Part shown: positions 1 to 8,011 of the stretch, one piece after another | Layout: each line of letters starts with the position of its first letter | How positions within the stretch are numbered: the first letter of the stretch is position 1 | From: Roseomonas genomospecies 6 | GTDB lineage: Bacteria > Pseudomonadota > Alphaproteobacteria > Azospirillales > Azospirillaceae | Length of the DNA stretch: 64,000 nt | Assembly: GCF_008365375.1 (NCBI RefSeq) | Contig: NZ_QOKW01000025.1 | Coordinates: 1-64,000, forward strand | Reading direction: 5' to 3' | Made by a program: the position numbers and the translations under genes | The notes under the pieces: generated by a model | The model's input: the letters and a program-made list of their open reading frames with translations, nothing else | The model's database searches: none | What the model was told of the DNA's origin: nothing

Positions 1-105
1 TGGCGAGGCTCCCAACACCCGATCCCATCCCGAACTCGGCCGTGAAACGCCTCAGCGCCGATGGTACTGCGTCTCAAGACGTGGGAGAGTAGGTCGCCGC
101 CAGGT
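1..105 (+). rRNA. rrf: 5S ribosomal RNA, 3' part (5' end outside window)
   Basis: The sequence carries the conserved 5S core (the CCGAACTCGG stretch, then a GATGGTACTG segment) and ends in GTCGCCGCCAGG. It begins inside the molecule, so roughly the first 15 bases lie before the window. The rest of an rRNA operon should lie immediately upstream. The exact 3' end is estimated from the closing helix and could be off by one or two bases. Confidence 0.93.
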
Positions 106-188
106 CACCACGGCACACGCCAGACCAAAACCGGTCCGGACGCAGCGGAACATTGTACAGTCACGCGACAATCGGCTTCATGAACGAC

Positions 189-226
189 AAAGCCGGCGCT
201 TCTCCGCAAGGGAAGCGCCGGCTTTT
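189..226 (+). terminator. Rho-independent terminator of the rRNA operon
   Basis: A perfect 14-bp inverted repeat (189-202 with 212-225, core AGCCGGCGCTTC) has a 9-base loop and leads into a T run. It lies about 85 bp after the 5S rRNA, as expected for the end of an rRNA transcript. Confidence 0.9.
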
Positions 227-253
227 CGTCGTGTGCTAGGGGGCTGGAGTTGG

Positions 254-300
254 GTCCCCTCCCTGACCCTTCCTCACCTTCGGCGGGGGCGGGGATTGGG
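254..300. repeat. Degenerate copy of a dispersed C/G-rich hairpin element
   Basis: A C-rich stretch is followed by CACCTTCGGCGGGGGCGGGG. This matches in style the elements at 28941-28974, 35135-35304 and 55287-55374 (C-rich arm, TTC or GAA turn, G-rich arm). It lies between the rRNA terminator and the tRNA terminator, outside any gene. Pairing is poorer than in the other copies. Confidence 0.45.
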
Positions 301-322
301 GGGCGGGGAGCCTGAAATGAAG

Positions 323-351
323 AAGGGCCGCTTGTTGGACAAGCGGCCCTT
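323..351 (-). terminator. Rho-independent terminator of the tRNA operon
   Basis: A perfect 12-bp inverted repeat (323-334 with 340-351) has a 5-base loop. Read on the minus strand it is followed by a T-rich tail (TTCATTT). It lies 26 bp downstream of the tRNA-Gly gene. Confidence 0.82.
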
Positions 352-377
352 GAAGACACTCGGAAGTGCTTCGAAAC

Positions 378-452
378 TGGAGCGGGCGAAGGGATTCGAA
401 CCCTCGACCCCAACCTTGGCAAGGTTGTGCTCTACCCCTGAGCTACGCCCGC
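378..452 (-). tRNA. tRNA-Gly (anticodon GCC)
   Basis: The minus strand folds as a cloverleaf with acceptor GCGGGCG/CGCCCGC, anticodon loop CTTGCCAAG, T-loop GGTTCGAATCC and an encoded CCA end. It is the last of three closely spaced tRNA genes, 4 bp from tRNA-Asp and upstream of the terminator at 323-351. Confidence 0.96.
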
Positions 453-456
453 AATG

Positions 457-533
<77 letters not shown>

Positions 534-537
534 AATA

Positions 538-613
538 TGGCTCCGGATGCTGGACTCGAACCAGCGACACGCGGATTAACAGTCCGCTGCTCTACCGACT
601 GAGCTAATCCGGA
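538..613 (-). tRNA. tRNA-Asn (anticodon GTT)
   Basis: The minus strand has acceptor TCCGGAT/ATCCGGA, anticodon GTT in the loop CTGTTAAT, T-loop GGTTCGAGTCC and encoded CCA. It is the first gene of the three-tRNA operon. No promoter is obvious in the roughly 90 bp separating it from the response-regulator gene. Confidence 0.96.
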
Positions 614-705
614 ACGGAGGCCGGCTTATACGGCTCTCTGCGGCGGAGCGCAAGCGGGAACTTCACCGGTCGGCGATTTTTTTCCGCTTCCGTCCGGCAG
701 CCTCC

Positions 706-1080
706 TCAGGCGACGCCGAGCAGGGCCTGCACCGCCCGGACGATGCTGTCCTCGGAGAAGGGCTTCTGGACCACGGAGAGCTGGCCCGGCTCTTCCTTGG
801 GCAGGTTGTCGCTGTAGCCGGTGGTGACCAGGATGGGCAGCTCGGGGCGCTGCTCCTGCATGCGGGCGATCAGGCTGGTGCCGTCGAAATGCGGCATGCG
901 CAGGTCGGTGATCAGGATGTCGGCGGGATCGTTCTGGTCGATCTTGAAGGCATCGAACCCGTTGCGCCCGATGCTCACGCGGAAGCCGCGCTCCTCCAGG
1001 GTTTCGGCAATGGTGACCGCCACCACCGGGTCGTCTTCGGCAACGATCACATGGAAGGTCTGGGCGGACGTCTGGGACAT
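706..1080 (-). CDS. Single-domain response regulator (CheY-like receiver)
   Basis: A 124-residue stand-alone receiver domain with no output domain, so it probably acts by protein contact in a phosphorelay. The acidic pocket is seen as AEDDP near residues 14-18, the phospho-acceptor is Asp59 in ITDLRMP, the switch Thr is in VTTGYS, and the conserved Lys is in VVQKPF near the C-terminus. The ATG at 1080 is chosen because GAAAGG lies upstream; an in-frame GTG at 1104 would add 8 residues. The same strand carries the Tad pilus operon ending 125 bp upstream, so it may be its distal gene or an independent one. Its receiver resembles the one at the C-terminus of the hybrid kinase at 28975-31929. Confidence 0.9.
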   Translation of the reverse strand: MSQTSAQTFHVIVAEDDPVVAVTIAETLEERGFRVSIGRNGFDAFKIDQNDPADILITDLRMPHFDGTSLIARMQEQRPELPILVTTGYSDNLPKEEPGQLSVVQKPFSEDSIVRAVQALLGVA

Positions 1081-1205
1081 GGCGGGCGGGCCTTTCGTGT
1101 GCACGGTCCCGAATCCTGTAGCCCATCGGACGGCGGCGGACCAATGCGCAATAGGTCATAAACCGCCACCCCCATCCGTCCTCCAACCCGCCGTTCCGCC
1201 TCCGC

Positions 1206-2651
1206 TCAACGGATGATCCGCAGGTTGCTGAGCTGGCCGGCGATGGTGCGGAACACCGTCTGCAGCTCCGCGGAGGTCGGCGAGTCGAAATAGTGGTTCG
1301 GGCCGGGAGAGGCGCAGCGTTCGTAAAGGGCGCGGGTGGCGCTGTTGGCGCTGTCGCCGACGGTGATGGTGAACAGGGTGATCCCCGCCGCCTTCATGTT
1401 GCTGCACAGGGCCAGCATGCGGTTGTCGATCGCCGTCGTCACCTGGCTGGCGTTGGTGGTGCCCAGCAACCCGTCGCCGATGCGCTGGTAGCTGGTGTAG
1501 TCGCCCTGCGGCTTGTACTTGAACCACTCGTTGTTGCCGTCGGTCAGCAGGACGACCGCCTTGGTCATGTCGGGCGTCCCGTAATCGAGCGGCAGCGTGT
1601 TCGGCGTCGTGCCGCCCCACAGGCCGCGCCATCTCGGCGACAGGGTGAACCACCCCGCCTGAAGCCCCTGGTTCGCCATGGTGCCGCCGCGGTTCACCGG
1701 CTTCAGCCCGGCGATCTTGGCGAGCAGCGCCGACCGGTCGTTGGTCAGCGGCATGATCGGCGGCGGACAGCCCAGGTTCGGGCCGGCCATGTCATTGGTC
1801 TGGCGGTAGGTGCCGTCGTCCGTGATGTTGTTCGGGGTCCAGGGGTTGTCGTTGTTGTTCCCGCTGTATTGGTTGTTCGGGTACCAGAAGGGCTTGAAGG
1901 GGGCGCCGGACGGCGGAGTGTCCGTCTGGTCCTGCGACTGCTGGGTACGGGCCAGGACGCAGCCGCGCCAGCCCTGGGACGCCCATTTGGTGGCGTCGTA
2001 GCTGCCCGCTGCCAGCCAGTTCGTGCGGGTCTTGCCGATGTTGACCTCCGCCGCGTAGGGGGCGATGGAGACCCACAGGTTCTTTGGCGGGGTGGTGCCC
2101 GGCCCGAACAGGATGTTCACGAGGTCGGTGGCGGCGGTGCGCAGCTCCCCGATGCGGTTGTTGGTGGCCATGGAGCCGGTGACGTCCAGAACCAGAGCGA
2201 GTTCCAGCCCGGCGTTGGCGCGTTGCACCTCGTTGGTGACGGAGATGGTGAGCTGGTTCACCCGCAGGACGCGCAGGAAGGTGGTCGGCAGGGTGGCGGT
2301 GACGGTCACGCCGACGCGCTGGTTCGTCTGGTCCAGGGTCACCGCAGGGGTGCCGATGGTGGCGCCCATGAAGCCCGGCGGCAGGTTGGCGGCGACGAAC
2401 ATGGCGATGTCCCGCTGCGCCTCCGCCGTGGAGTTCAGCATCTTGCCGGCGGCCAGCGCCCCGGCGTCGATGGCGGTCTGAAGCCGCGACTGGATCAGGA
2501 ACGCCCGCCCGTAATCCACCGCCAGCCCGACCATGCCCAGCAGGGGCACCGCGGCGGCGGCGAACATCAGCGCGGTGGCCCCCCGCCGGTCCCGCCGCAC
2601 CGCACCCAGCGAGGTGAGAAGGCGGCCAACCGGTGCGAGCAACGTCCTCAT
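1206..2651 (-). CDS. tadG: TadG-like pilus assembly protein with VWA domain
   Basis: A 481-residue protein with the TadE/TadG N-terminus: a basic DRRG stretch (21-24), then a hydrophobic segment at 25-46 that anchors it in the membrane. A von Willebrand A-like domain follows, with a MIDAS-type motif DVTGSM at 156-161 and a second acidic motif LLTDGNN further on. A long Asn/Pro/Gly-rich insert separates the two. Such proteins are thought to act as minor pilins or tip/anchor factors in Tad pili. The start ATG overlaps the stop of the upstream TadE-like gene (ATGA at 2648-2651). It is the last gene of the Tad operon. Confidence 0.88.
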   Translation of the reverse strand: MRTLLAPVGRLLTSLGAVRRDRRGATALMFAAAAVPLLGMVGLAVDYGRAFLIQSRLQTAIDAGALAAGKMLNSTAEAQRDIAMFVAANLPPGFMGATIGTPAVTLDQTNQRVGVTVTATLPTTFLRVLRVNQLTISVTNEVQRANAGLELALVLDVTGSMATNNRIGELRTAATDLVNILFGPGTTPPKNLWVSIAPYAAEVNIGKTRTNWLAAGSYDATKWASQGWRGCVLARTQQSQDQTDTPPSGAPFKPFWYPNNQYSGNNNDNPWTPNNITDDGTYRQTNDMAGPNLGCPPPIMPLTNDRSALLAKIAGLKPVNRGGTMANQGLQAGWFTLSPRWRGLWGGTTPNTLPLDYGTPDMTKAVVLLTDGNNEWFKYKPQGDYTSYQRIGDGLLGTTNASQVTTAIDNRMLALCSNMKAAGITLFTITVGDSANSATRALYERCASPGPNHYFDSPTSAELQTVFRTIAGQLSNLRIIR

Positions 2652-3247
2652 GGCCCGGTCTCCAGCGTGGTGAGCGTGCCGAGCCGGGGCTGGTAGACGG
2701 CGCTGGCGTAGAGCGTCGTGGAGGTTCCGGCGTTGCCGAGCCACGGTCCGCTCAGCAGATAGGGGGTGAAGCGGTAGAACAGCTCCGTGAAGATGGCGTT
2801 GTCGCCGGGCTGCTGGGTGAAGCCGGGTGGCAGGGTGGCGACCCCGCCCGCAGCACCCAGATGGCTGGTGGCGGAGCCGGTGCCGGCCCGCTCCTGCCAC
2901 ATCACGCGCGACCCCTGGCCCATGTTGGCGACCGAGGAGACGATCACCTGCCCGCCGGCCAACAGGTCCAGCGGCTGGGCGACCTCCGTCGCGGCGAGGA
3001 ACAGCACGCCGACCTCGTTGCCCTTCACCACCGTCATGCCGGCGCGCAGCTTGTCGAACTGGGTGGCGATGTCGCTGACGTTGGCGGCGGTGCGGTTCAG
3101 CGTCAGGGTGATGCCGACGTAGCGCACCACGTCCACCGTGGCGGTGACCAGCACCAGAAGCACCGGCGCCAGGAGCGCCATCTCCAGCGCCGCGATGCCG
3201 CGCCGGTCGCGCAACGGAGTCCGGTGGAACGGACGGGGTTTCGCCAT
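2648..3247 (-). CDS. TadE-like minor pseudopilin (second copy, TadF position)
   Basis: A 199-residue protein starting with a basic segment and DRRGIAALEMALLAPVL, the signature of TadE/TadF pseudopilins: a Gly before the prepilin peptidase site, Glu at +5, then a hydrophobic helix to about residue 40. The rest is a periplasmic domain without recognisable motifs. The start ATG follows GGAGG formed by the end of the previous gene, 5 nt after its stop. A GTG at 3256 overlapping that stop is a weaker alternative because it sits too close to the ribosome site. It probably primes or caps the Flp pilus. Confidence 0.85.
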   Translation of the reverse strand: MAKPRPFHRTPLRDRRGIAALEMALLAPVLLVLVTATVDVVRYVGITLTLNRTAANVSDIATQFDKLRAGMTVVKGNEVGVLFLAATEVAQPLDLLAGGQVIVSSVANMGQGSRVMWQERAGTGSATSHLGAAGGVATLPPGFTQQPGDNAIFTELFYRFTPYLLSGPWLGNAGTSTTLYASAVYQPRLGTLTTLETGP

Positions 3248-3252
3248 GCCGG

Positions 3253-3804
3253 TCACTCCTCCACCATGAAGGGTTCGTTGCGCACGGCCAGCCGGGCTTC
3301 GTGGACCATCTCCGTCCGGCCCAGCACCACGGCGCCCAGCCCGGTCAGCGTCGGCTGTGTGTAGCGCAGCGCATAGACGACGACCTGCCCGCTGCCGCCC
3401 AGCGCCGCCCCGGTCTGCCCGGCGTCCCAGTTGGCGGAGCCGCAATTCAGGTCGGTGAGCGCGGTGGAGGGCGGGATGCCCCCGTTGATCTGGCCCAGCG
3501 CCGTGAAGGAGGCGTAGCTGTGGCTGCGCACCGTCAGGCGGCGCTGGTCGAGCACGCGATGGGTCAGCCGATGCACCGTGTCGCAGATCTGGGAGCGCCG
3601 GTCGGTGAAGCCGGCCGCCAGCTCCCCCGTGAAGCCGCTGCGGGCGGCGGCGCGGGCGGCGTGGTTCAGCAGCCCGTCCACGGTCAGGGTGTAGGCGACC
3701 TCGGCAAGGGCGATCATGCCCGCGATCAGCACCGGCGAGACGAGCGCCAGCTCCAGCGCGGTGGCGCCCCGGCGGTCCCGGGGAAGGGGGAAGCGGTTGC
3801 GCAT
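3253..3804 (-). CDS. tadE: TadE-like minor pseudopilin
   Basis: A 183-residue protein with the N-terminus DRRGATALELALVSPVL, matching the TadE prepilin signal (Gly, then Glu at +5 and a hydrophobic helix to about residue 40). The remaining residues form a small periplasmic domain with three Cys. Known TadE and TadF proteins are matured by the prepilin peptidase and needed for pilus assembly. It lies 9 bp after the TPR lipoprotein gene and 5 bp before the next TadE-like gene, so the two are almost certainly co-translated. The shared N-terminal motif suggests they arose by duplication. Confidence 0.88.
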   Translation of the reverse strand: MRNRFPLPRDRRGATALELALVSPVLIAGMIALAEVAYTLTVDGLLNHAARAAARSGFTGELAAGFTDRRSQICDTVHRLTHRVLDQRRLTVRSHSYASFTALGQINGGIPPSTALTDLNCGSANWDAGQTGAALGGSGQVVVYALRYTQPTLTGLGAVVLGRTEMVHEARLAVRNEPFMVEE

Positions 3805-3813
3805 GGGGCCGCC

Positions 3814-4650
3814 TCACGGCTTGGCGGCGACGAGGTGGCGCGCCGACTCGTAGAAGGCCAGGTTGGAGCGCACGTTGGCGTCGTCGAGGTCGAGCCGGGC
3901 CACGCGGGCCGCCGCCTCCAGATCGCCCTTCAACCCATAGGCCAGCGCGAGGTTCTGGCGCACGCGGGGCGAATCCACCCCGCCATGGACGAGGTTCTCC
4001 AGGATCGCCACCCCCTCCGCGTTGCCGTTCAGCGCCAGCGACAGGCCGAGATTCGCGGTGGCCGTCACGTTGTTCGGCTCGGCCTGGAGGACGTTGCGGT
4101 ATTCGGCCTGGGCCTCGGCGTGCCGCCCGGCGAGGTCGAGGGCGACGCCGCGGTTCAGCCGGGCGCGCCGGTCGTCGTCGTTGCGGCGCAGAAGCGCGTC
4201 GAAGCGGTTCAGCGCGTCGGCCGGGCGGTTGGCGCGGATCAGCGCGCGGCCCAGCGCCGTCTGCACCTCCACATTGTCGGGCACGGCGGCGGCGGCCTTC
4301 TGAAGCTCGACCACCGCGTCGGCGGCGGCGCCGCTCTCCGACAGCGTCTCGCCGAGCCCGAGAAGCGCGCCGACATGGCCGGGCGCCTGATCCAGCACCG
4401 CGCGGTAGAAGCGCACCGCGGAGCCGGTGTTCCCCGCCTCCTGAGCGGCGCGGGCGAGGCGGAGCTGCACGCGCGCCTTGTCGTCCAGCGTGGCGTTCGC
4501 GGTCGGGCCGCTCCTGGACCCCACAGGCCCGCCCCCCGGCGCGGACGCGCAGGCGCTGACCGACAGCAGCAGAAGGACGGCCGCCGCGGCGCGGCCCAGA
4601 CCGGAGAGGCGCTTCCCGGAAAGACGCTTGTGGGACGGGATGGCGATCAT
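3814..4650 (-). CDS. tadD: TadD-like TPR lipoprotein
   Basis: A 278-residue protein with a lipoprotein signal: hydrophobic residues 21-31 followed by a lipobox ending at Cys34 (SVSAC). From residue 60 on there are successive tetratricopeptide repeats (for example the helices around 92-123, 127-157 and 195-225). TadD proteins are outer-membrane lipoproteins that help place the secretin, like PilF/PilW pilotins. The start ATG overlaps the tadC stop (ATGA, 4647-4650), which fixes the start and implies translational coupling. Confidence 0.87.
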   Translation of the reverse strand: MIAIPSHKRLSGKRLSGLGRAAAAVLLLLSVSACASAPGGGPVGSRSGPTANATLDDKARVQLRLARAAQEAGNTGSAVRFYRAVLDQAPGHVGALLGLGETLSESGAAADAVVELQKAAAAVPDNVEVQTALGRALIRANRPADALNRFDALLRRNDDDRRARLNRGVALDLAGRHAEAQAEYRNVLQAEPNNVTATANLGLSLALNGNAEGVAILENLVHGGVDSPRVRQNLALAYGLKGDLEAAARVARLDLDDANVRSNLAFYESARHLVAAKP

Positions 4651-5645
4651 GGCTGACCTCCCTTGCTGGTCTGGCTGGAGTGGATGGGCTGGTTCGTGCT
4701 GGTGCCGTCGAAGCTGCGCGACACGTCGAGCATGGCGGGGCCGCCGACGACGATGAAGACGCAGGGCAGGATGAAGACCACCATGGGCAGGGTCAGCAGG
4801 ACCGGCAGGCGGGCCGCCTTCTCCTCGAACCGGGCGAGGCGCTGGGCGCGCATCTCCCCGGCCAGGACGCGCAGCGCCTGGGCCAGCGGCGTGCCGTAGC
4901 GCATGGCCTGGATCAGCGTCGTCGCCATGCCGCGCACGCCCTCCATGTCCAGCCGGGCGGCCAGATTGGTCAGGGCGCCGCCGCGGTCGGACAGAACGCG
5001 CATCTCCGCCGCGGTGGCCGACAGTTCGGCGCTCAGCGCGGGATAGGCGGTCGCCACCTCGCGGGCCACGCGGTCCACCGCCGCCTCCAGGCCGAGACCG
5101 GCCTCGCCGCAGATCACCAGCAGGTCGAGCGCGTCGGGCAGGCCGTTGCGCACCTCCTCCAGGCGGCGGTCGCGCATCCGGCCCAGCGCCAGATCGGGCA
5201 GCCGCCAGCCGAGCAGGGCGCCGGCAACGATCTGCGCCGCCGCTCCCGGCGCGCCGATCAGCGAGGGCAGCAGGTCGCCCGCCGCTGCCGGGACCAGCGC
5301 CATCCCGGCGCCGATGCACAGCAGCTTGATGCCGAGAAGGGAAGAGAGGTGGCCAGGCTGGTTGTAGCCGGCGGCGATCAGGCTCCGGCGCATCCGCTCC
5401 CGGTCGGCGGACCCGACCAGCGGCGTGCGCGCCAGCCACGAGCCGACCCGGCGCAGCAAGCCCTGGCGCTCCGTCTCCGGACCGGCGGGCCGCGCGGTGC
5501 CGGCGCGCAGAAGCTCCAGCCGGGCCAGCAGCCGCTCGCGCAACGCGCAGGAGCGCAGCCCGGCGACGCCGGTCAGGATCATCAGCACGCCGAAGCCGAG
5601 GAGGACCGGCTGCGGGATCAGGCCGCCCAAACCGCCCCCGCTCAT
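4647..5645 (-). CDS. tadC: Tad inner-membrane platform protein TadC
   Basis: A 332-residue type II secretion F-domain protein. It has an N-terminal membrane helix near residues 13-31, a central pair around 100-147, the cytoplasmic four-helix F domain with the typical stretch LPDALDLLVICGEAGLGLE, and a C-terminal helix pair near 285-310. TadB and TadC form the inner-membrane platform driven by the ATPase CpaF/TadA. The start overlaps the tadB stop by the ATGA at 5642-5645. Confidence 0.93.
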   Translation of the reverse strand: MSGGGLGGLIPQPVLLGFGVLMILTGVAGLRSCALRERLLARLELLRAGTARPAGPETERQGLLRRVGSWLARTPLVGSADRERMRRSLIAAGYNQPGHLSSLLGIKLLCIGAGMALVPAAAGDLLPSLIGAPGAAAQIVAGALLGWRLPDLALGRMRDRRLEEVRNGLPDALDLLVICGEAGLGLEAAVDRVAREVATAYPALSAELSATAAEMRVLSDRGGALTNLAARLDMEGVRGMATTLIQAMRYGTPLAQALRVLAGEMRAQRLARFEEKAARLPVLLTLPMVVFILPCVFIVVGGPAMLDVSRSFDGTSTNQPIHSSQTSKGGQP

Positions 5646-6607
5646 GACAGGGTCCTCCGGATGAGGAGCTGCATGGAGCCGACGCCGACCAGCAGCAGCC
5701 CGCCCGCCACCGCCAGCATCGTCTGGCCGCTCGGCTCGTCGATCAGCCGCATCGCGTAATCGGGGTTCAGCATCGCCATGCCGCCGCCGGCCAGGAAAGG
5801 CAGGGCGGCCAGCACGGCGGCGGAGCTGCGCGCCTCCGAGGTCAGGGCGCGGGTGCGCATTTGCACCCGGCGGCGCTGGCGGATCATGTCGGCCAGATTT
5901 TCCAACGGTTCCGTCAGGTTGCCGCCGGTCTCCCGCTGAAGAAGCAGGGTGACGACGAAGAAGCGGAACTCCGGCAGGCGCACGTTGGCGGCGGCGCGCC
6001 CGAGAACGGTTTCCAGGTCGATGCCCATGGCCGTCTCATCCACGATGCGGCGGAACAGAGGGGCGATGGGCTCGGGCAGTTCGCTGCCGACCATCCGCAG
6101 GCTTTCCGACACCGGAATGCCGGCGCGGGTGGCGCGGACGACGAGGCTGATCGCGTCGGGAAGCTGGTTCATCAGCGCTTCCAGCGTCCGGCGGCGGCTG
6201 GCGGCGAAGACCACGCGCGGGGTGACCAGAAGGGCCACGGCGGCGGCGGTCATGGCGCCCGCCTCGCCCAGCACCGGCCCGCCCAGCCACCAGCACAGGG
6301 CGGCGGCCACCGCGGCGGCGAGCAGCGCCCGCCACAGCCGGATGCCCGGCGGCAGATAGACGGTCTGGCGCCGGGCGTAGAAGCGCGACATGCGCCGCTT
6401 CACCCGGTCGGCGAAGGTCAGGGAACCGGCGCCGGTGATGTCGGGGCTGCCGTCCTCGACCACCGCCCGCGCCTGCGCCGACAGGGCGGCCAGCCGGCGG
6501 CGCAGCGCCTTGCGGCGGCGGAACGCGCGCAGCGTGGACAGGGCGAACAGCAGAGTCCCGACGCCGAGGAGGAGGGTGGCGAGCTGAAGGGCCTGGATGC
6601 GGTCCAT
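5642..6607 (-). CDS. tadB: Tad inner-membrane platform protein TadB
   Basis: A 321-residue GspF-type protein: N-terminal membrane helix at about 5-27, two central helices at about 92-130, an F domain with LPDAISLVVRATRAGIPVSESL, and C-terminal helices at about 260-315. It is the partner of the adjacent TadC. The gene starts 15 bp after the cpaF stop and its own stop overlaps the tadC start. In Tad systems this protein transmits ATPase motion to pilin insertion or retraction. Confidence 0.93.
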   Translation of the reverse strand: MDRIQALQLATLLLGVGTLLFALSTLRAFRRRKALRRRLAALSAQARAVVEDGSPDITGAGSLTFADRVKRRMSRFYARRQTVYLPPGIRLWRALLAAAVAAALCWWLGGPVLGEAGAMTAAAVALLVTPRVVFAASRRRTLEALMNQLPDAISLVVRATRAGIPVSESLRMVGSELPEPIAPLFRRIVDETAMGIDLETVLGRAAANVRLPEFRFFVVTLLLQRETGGNLTEPLENLADMIRQRRRVQMRTRALTSEARSSAAVLAALPFLAGGGMAMLNPDYAMRLIDEPSGQTMLAVAGGLLLVGVGSMQLLIRRTLS

Positions 6608-6622
6608 CGCGGGTTCCTCCCC

Positions 6623-8011
6623 CTACAGGCCGGCGGTGGCGGCGTTCCAGGCCGCCTCCTGCCCGAAATAGGCCAGCCGCTCCGCGAAGCGCGGGCGCAG
6701 GCCGGTGGCGGCGTAGCGCCCCTCCAGAATCCCGTCGCGGCTCTCCCCGCGGAATTCGAAGGTGAACAGGTCCTGGGTCAGGATCACGTCGCCCTCCATG
6801 CCGACCAGCTCGGTGACGTGGGTGATGCGGCGCACGCCGTCGCGCATGCGCTGCACCTGGACGATGACGTTCACCGCCCCGGCGATCTGTTGGCGGATGG
6901 CGCGGCTGGGCAGGTTCATGCCGGCCATCAGCACCATGTTCTCGACGCGGCTCAGCGCGTCGCGCGGGTTGTTGGCGTGAATGGTGGACATCGACCCGTC
7001 ATGGCCGGTGTTCATGGCCTGGAGCATGTCGAACGCCTCCGCCCCGCGCACCTCGCCGATGATGATGCGGTCGGGCCGCATGCGCAGCGCGTTGCGGACG
7101 AGGTCGCGCTGCGTCACCTGCCCCTGGCCTTCAAGGTTGGGCGGGCGCGTCTCCAGCCGCACGACGTGGGGCTGCTGGAGCTGGAGTTCGGCGGCGTCCT
7201 CGATGGTGATGACGCGCTCCGTCTCCTCGATCTGGCGGGACATGGCGTTGAGCAGCGTTGTCTTGCCCGACCCGGTGCCGCCGGAGATGATGACGTTCAG
7301 CCGGCAGCGCCCGATGATCTCCAGCGCGCGGGCCATCGGCTCCGACATGCTGCGGAACTCCACCAGCTCGCGGAAGCCGATGGTGCGGCGGGCGAATTTG
7401 CGGATGGAGATGCAGGCGCCGTCCAGCGCCAGCGGCGGCACCACGATGTTGACGCGGCTGCCGTCGGCCAGCCGGGCGTCCACCATGGGGCTGGATTCGT
7501 CCACCCGCCGCCCGACCGCCGAGGCGATGCGCTGCGCGATGTTCAGCAGATGCCCGGCGTCGCGGAAGCGCACCGGCATCTCCACCAGCTTGCCGCGCTG
7601 CTCCGCGAAGGTGCGGGAGGGGCCGTTGACCATGATGTCGGTGATCCCGTCGTCGGCCAGCAGCGGTTCCAGCGGCCCCAGCCCGATCATGTCGTGGACC
7701 AGCTCCGTCGCCAGCGTGGCCTGCTCGCGCCCGTTCAACTGGCTGCGGCTGGCCGTGGCGATGTCGTCGATCAGCCGTTCCACCAGCGGGCGCAGGGTCT
7801 CCGCCGGCATGTCGGCGATGGTCGCCGGGTCGATGCGCGCCAGCACCTGCGTGCGGATGTCGTTCAGCGAGCGGTTGACCGGGCGCACCGCGGCCAGGGG
7901 CGGCGGGGAGGGCGCCGCCACCGGAGCGGGGGCGGGCCTCGGCTCCTCGGGCGGCGGACTCGCCACGGACAGAGGCGCGGGTGCGGCCTTGCGGCCGAAC
8001 AGCGTGCTCAT
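6623..8011 (-). CDS. cpaF: Tad secretion ATPase CpaF/TadA
   Basis: A 462-residue type II/IV secretion ATPase. A Pro/Ala-rich N-terminal segment (9-40) precedes the conserved domain. Walker A is GGTGSGKT at 244-251, the Walker B-like strand RIIIGEVRG is at about 315-323, and the His box TGHDGSMSTIHAN is at 335-347, all diagnostic of CpaF/VirB11-type ATPases. It powers Flp pilus assembly from the cytoplasm. The start is set by the ATGA overlap with cpaE (8008-8011). Confidence 0.96.
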   Translation of the reverse strand: MSTLFGRKAAPAPLSVASPPPEEPRPAPAPVAAPSPPPLAAVRPVNRSLNDIRTQVLARIDPATIADMPAETLRPLVERLIDDIATASRSQLNGREQATLATELVHDMIGLGPLEPLLADDGITDIMVNGPSRTFAEQRGKLVEMPVRFRDAGHLLNIAQRIASAVGRRVDESSPMVDARLADGSRVNIVVPPLALDGACISIRKFARRTIGFRELVEFRSMSEPMARALEIIGRCRLNVIISGGTGSGKTTLLNAMSRQIEETERVITIEDAAELQLQQPHVVRLETRPPNLEGQGQVTQRDLVRNALRMRPDRIIIGEVRGAEAFDMLQAMNTGHDGSMSTIHANNPRDALSRVENMVLMAGMNLPSRAIRQQIAGAVNVIVQVQRMRDGVRRITHVTELVGMEGDVILTQDLFTFEFRGESRDGILEGRYAATGLRPRFAERLAYFGQEAAWNAATAGL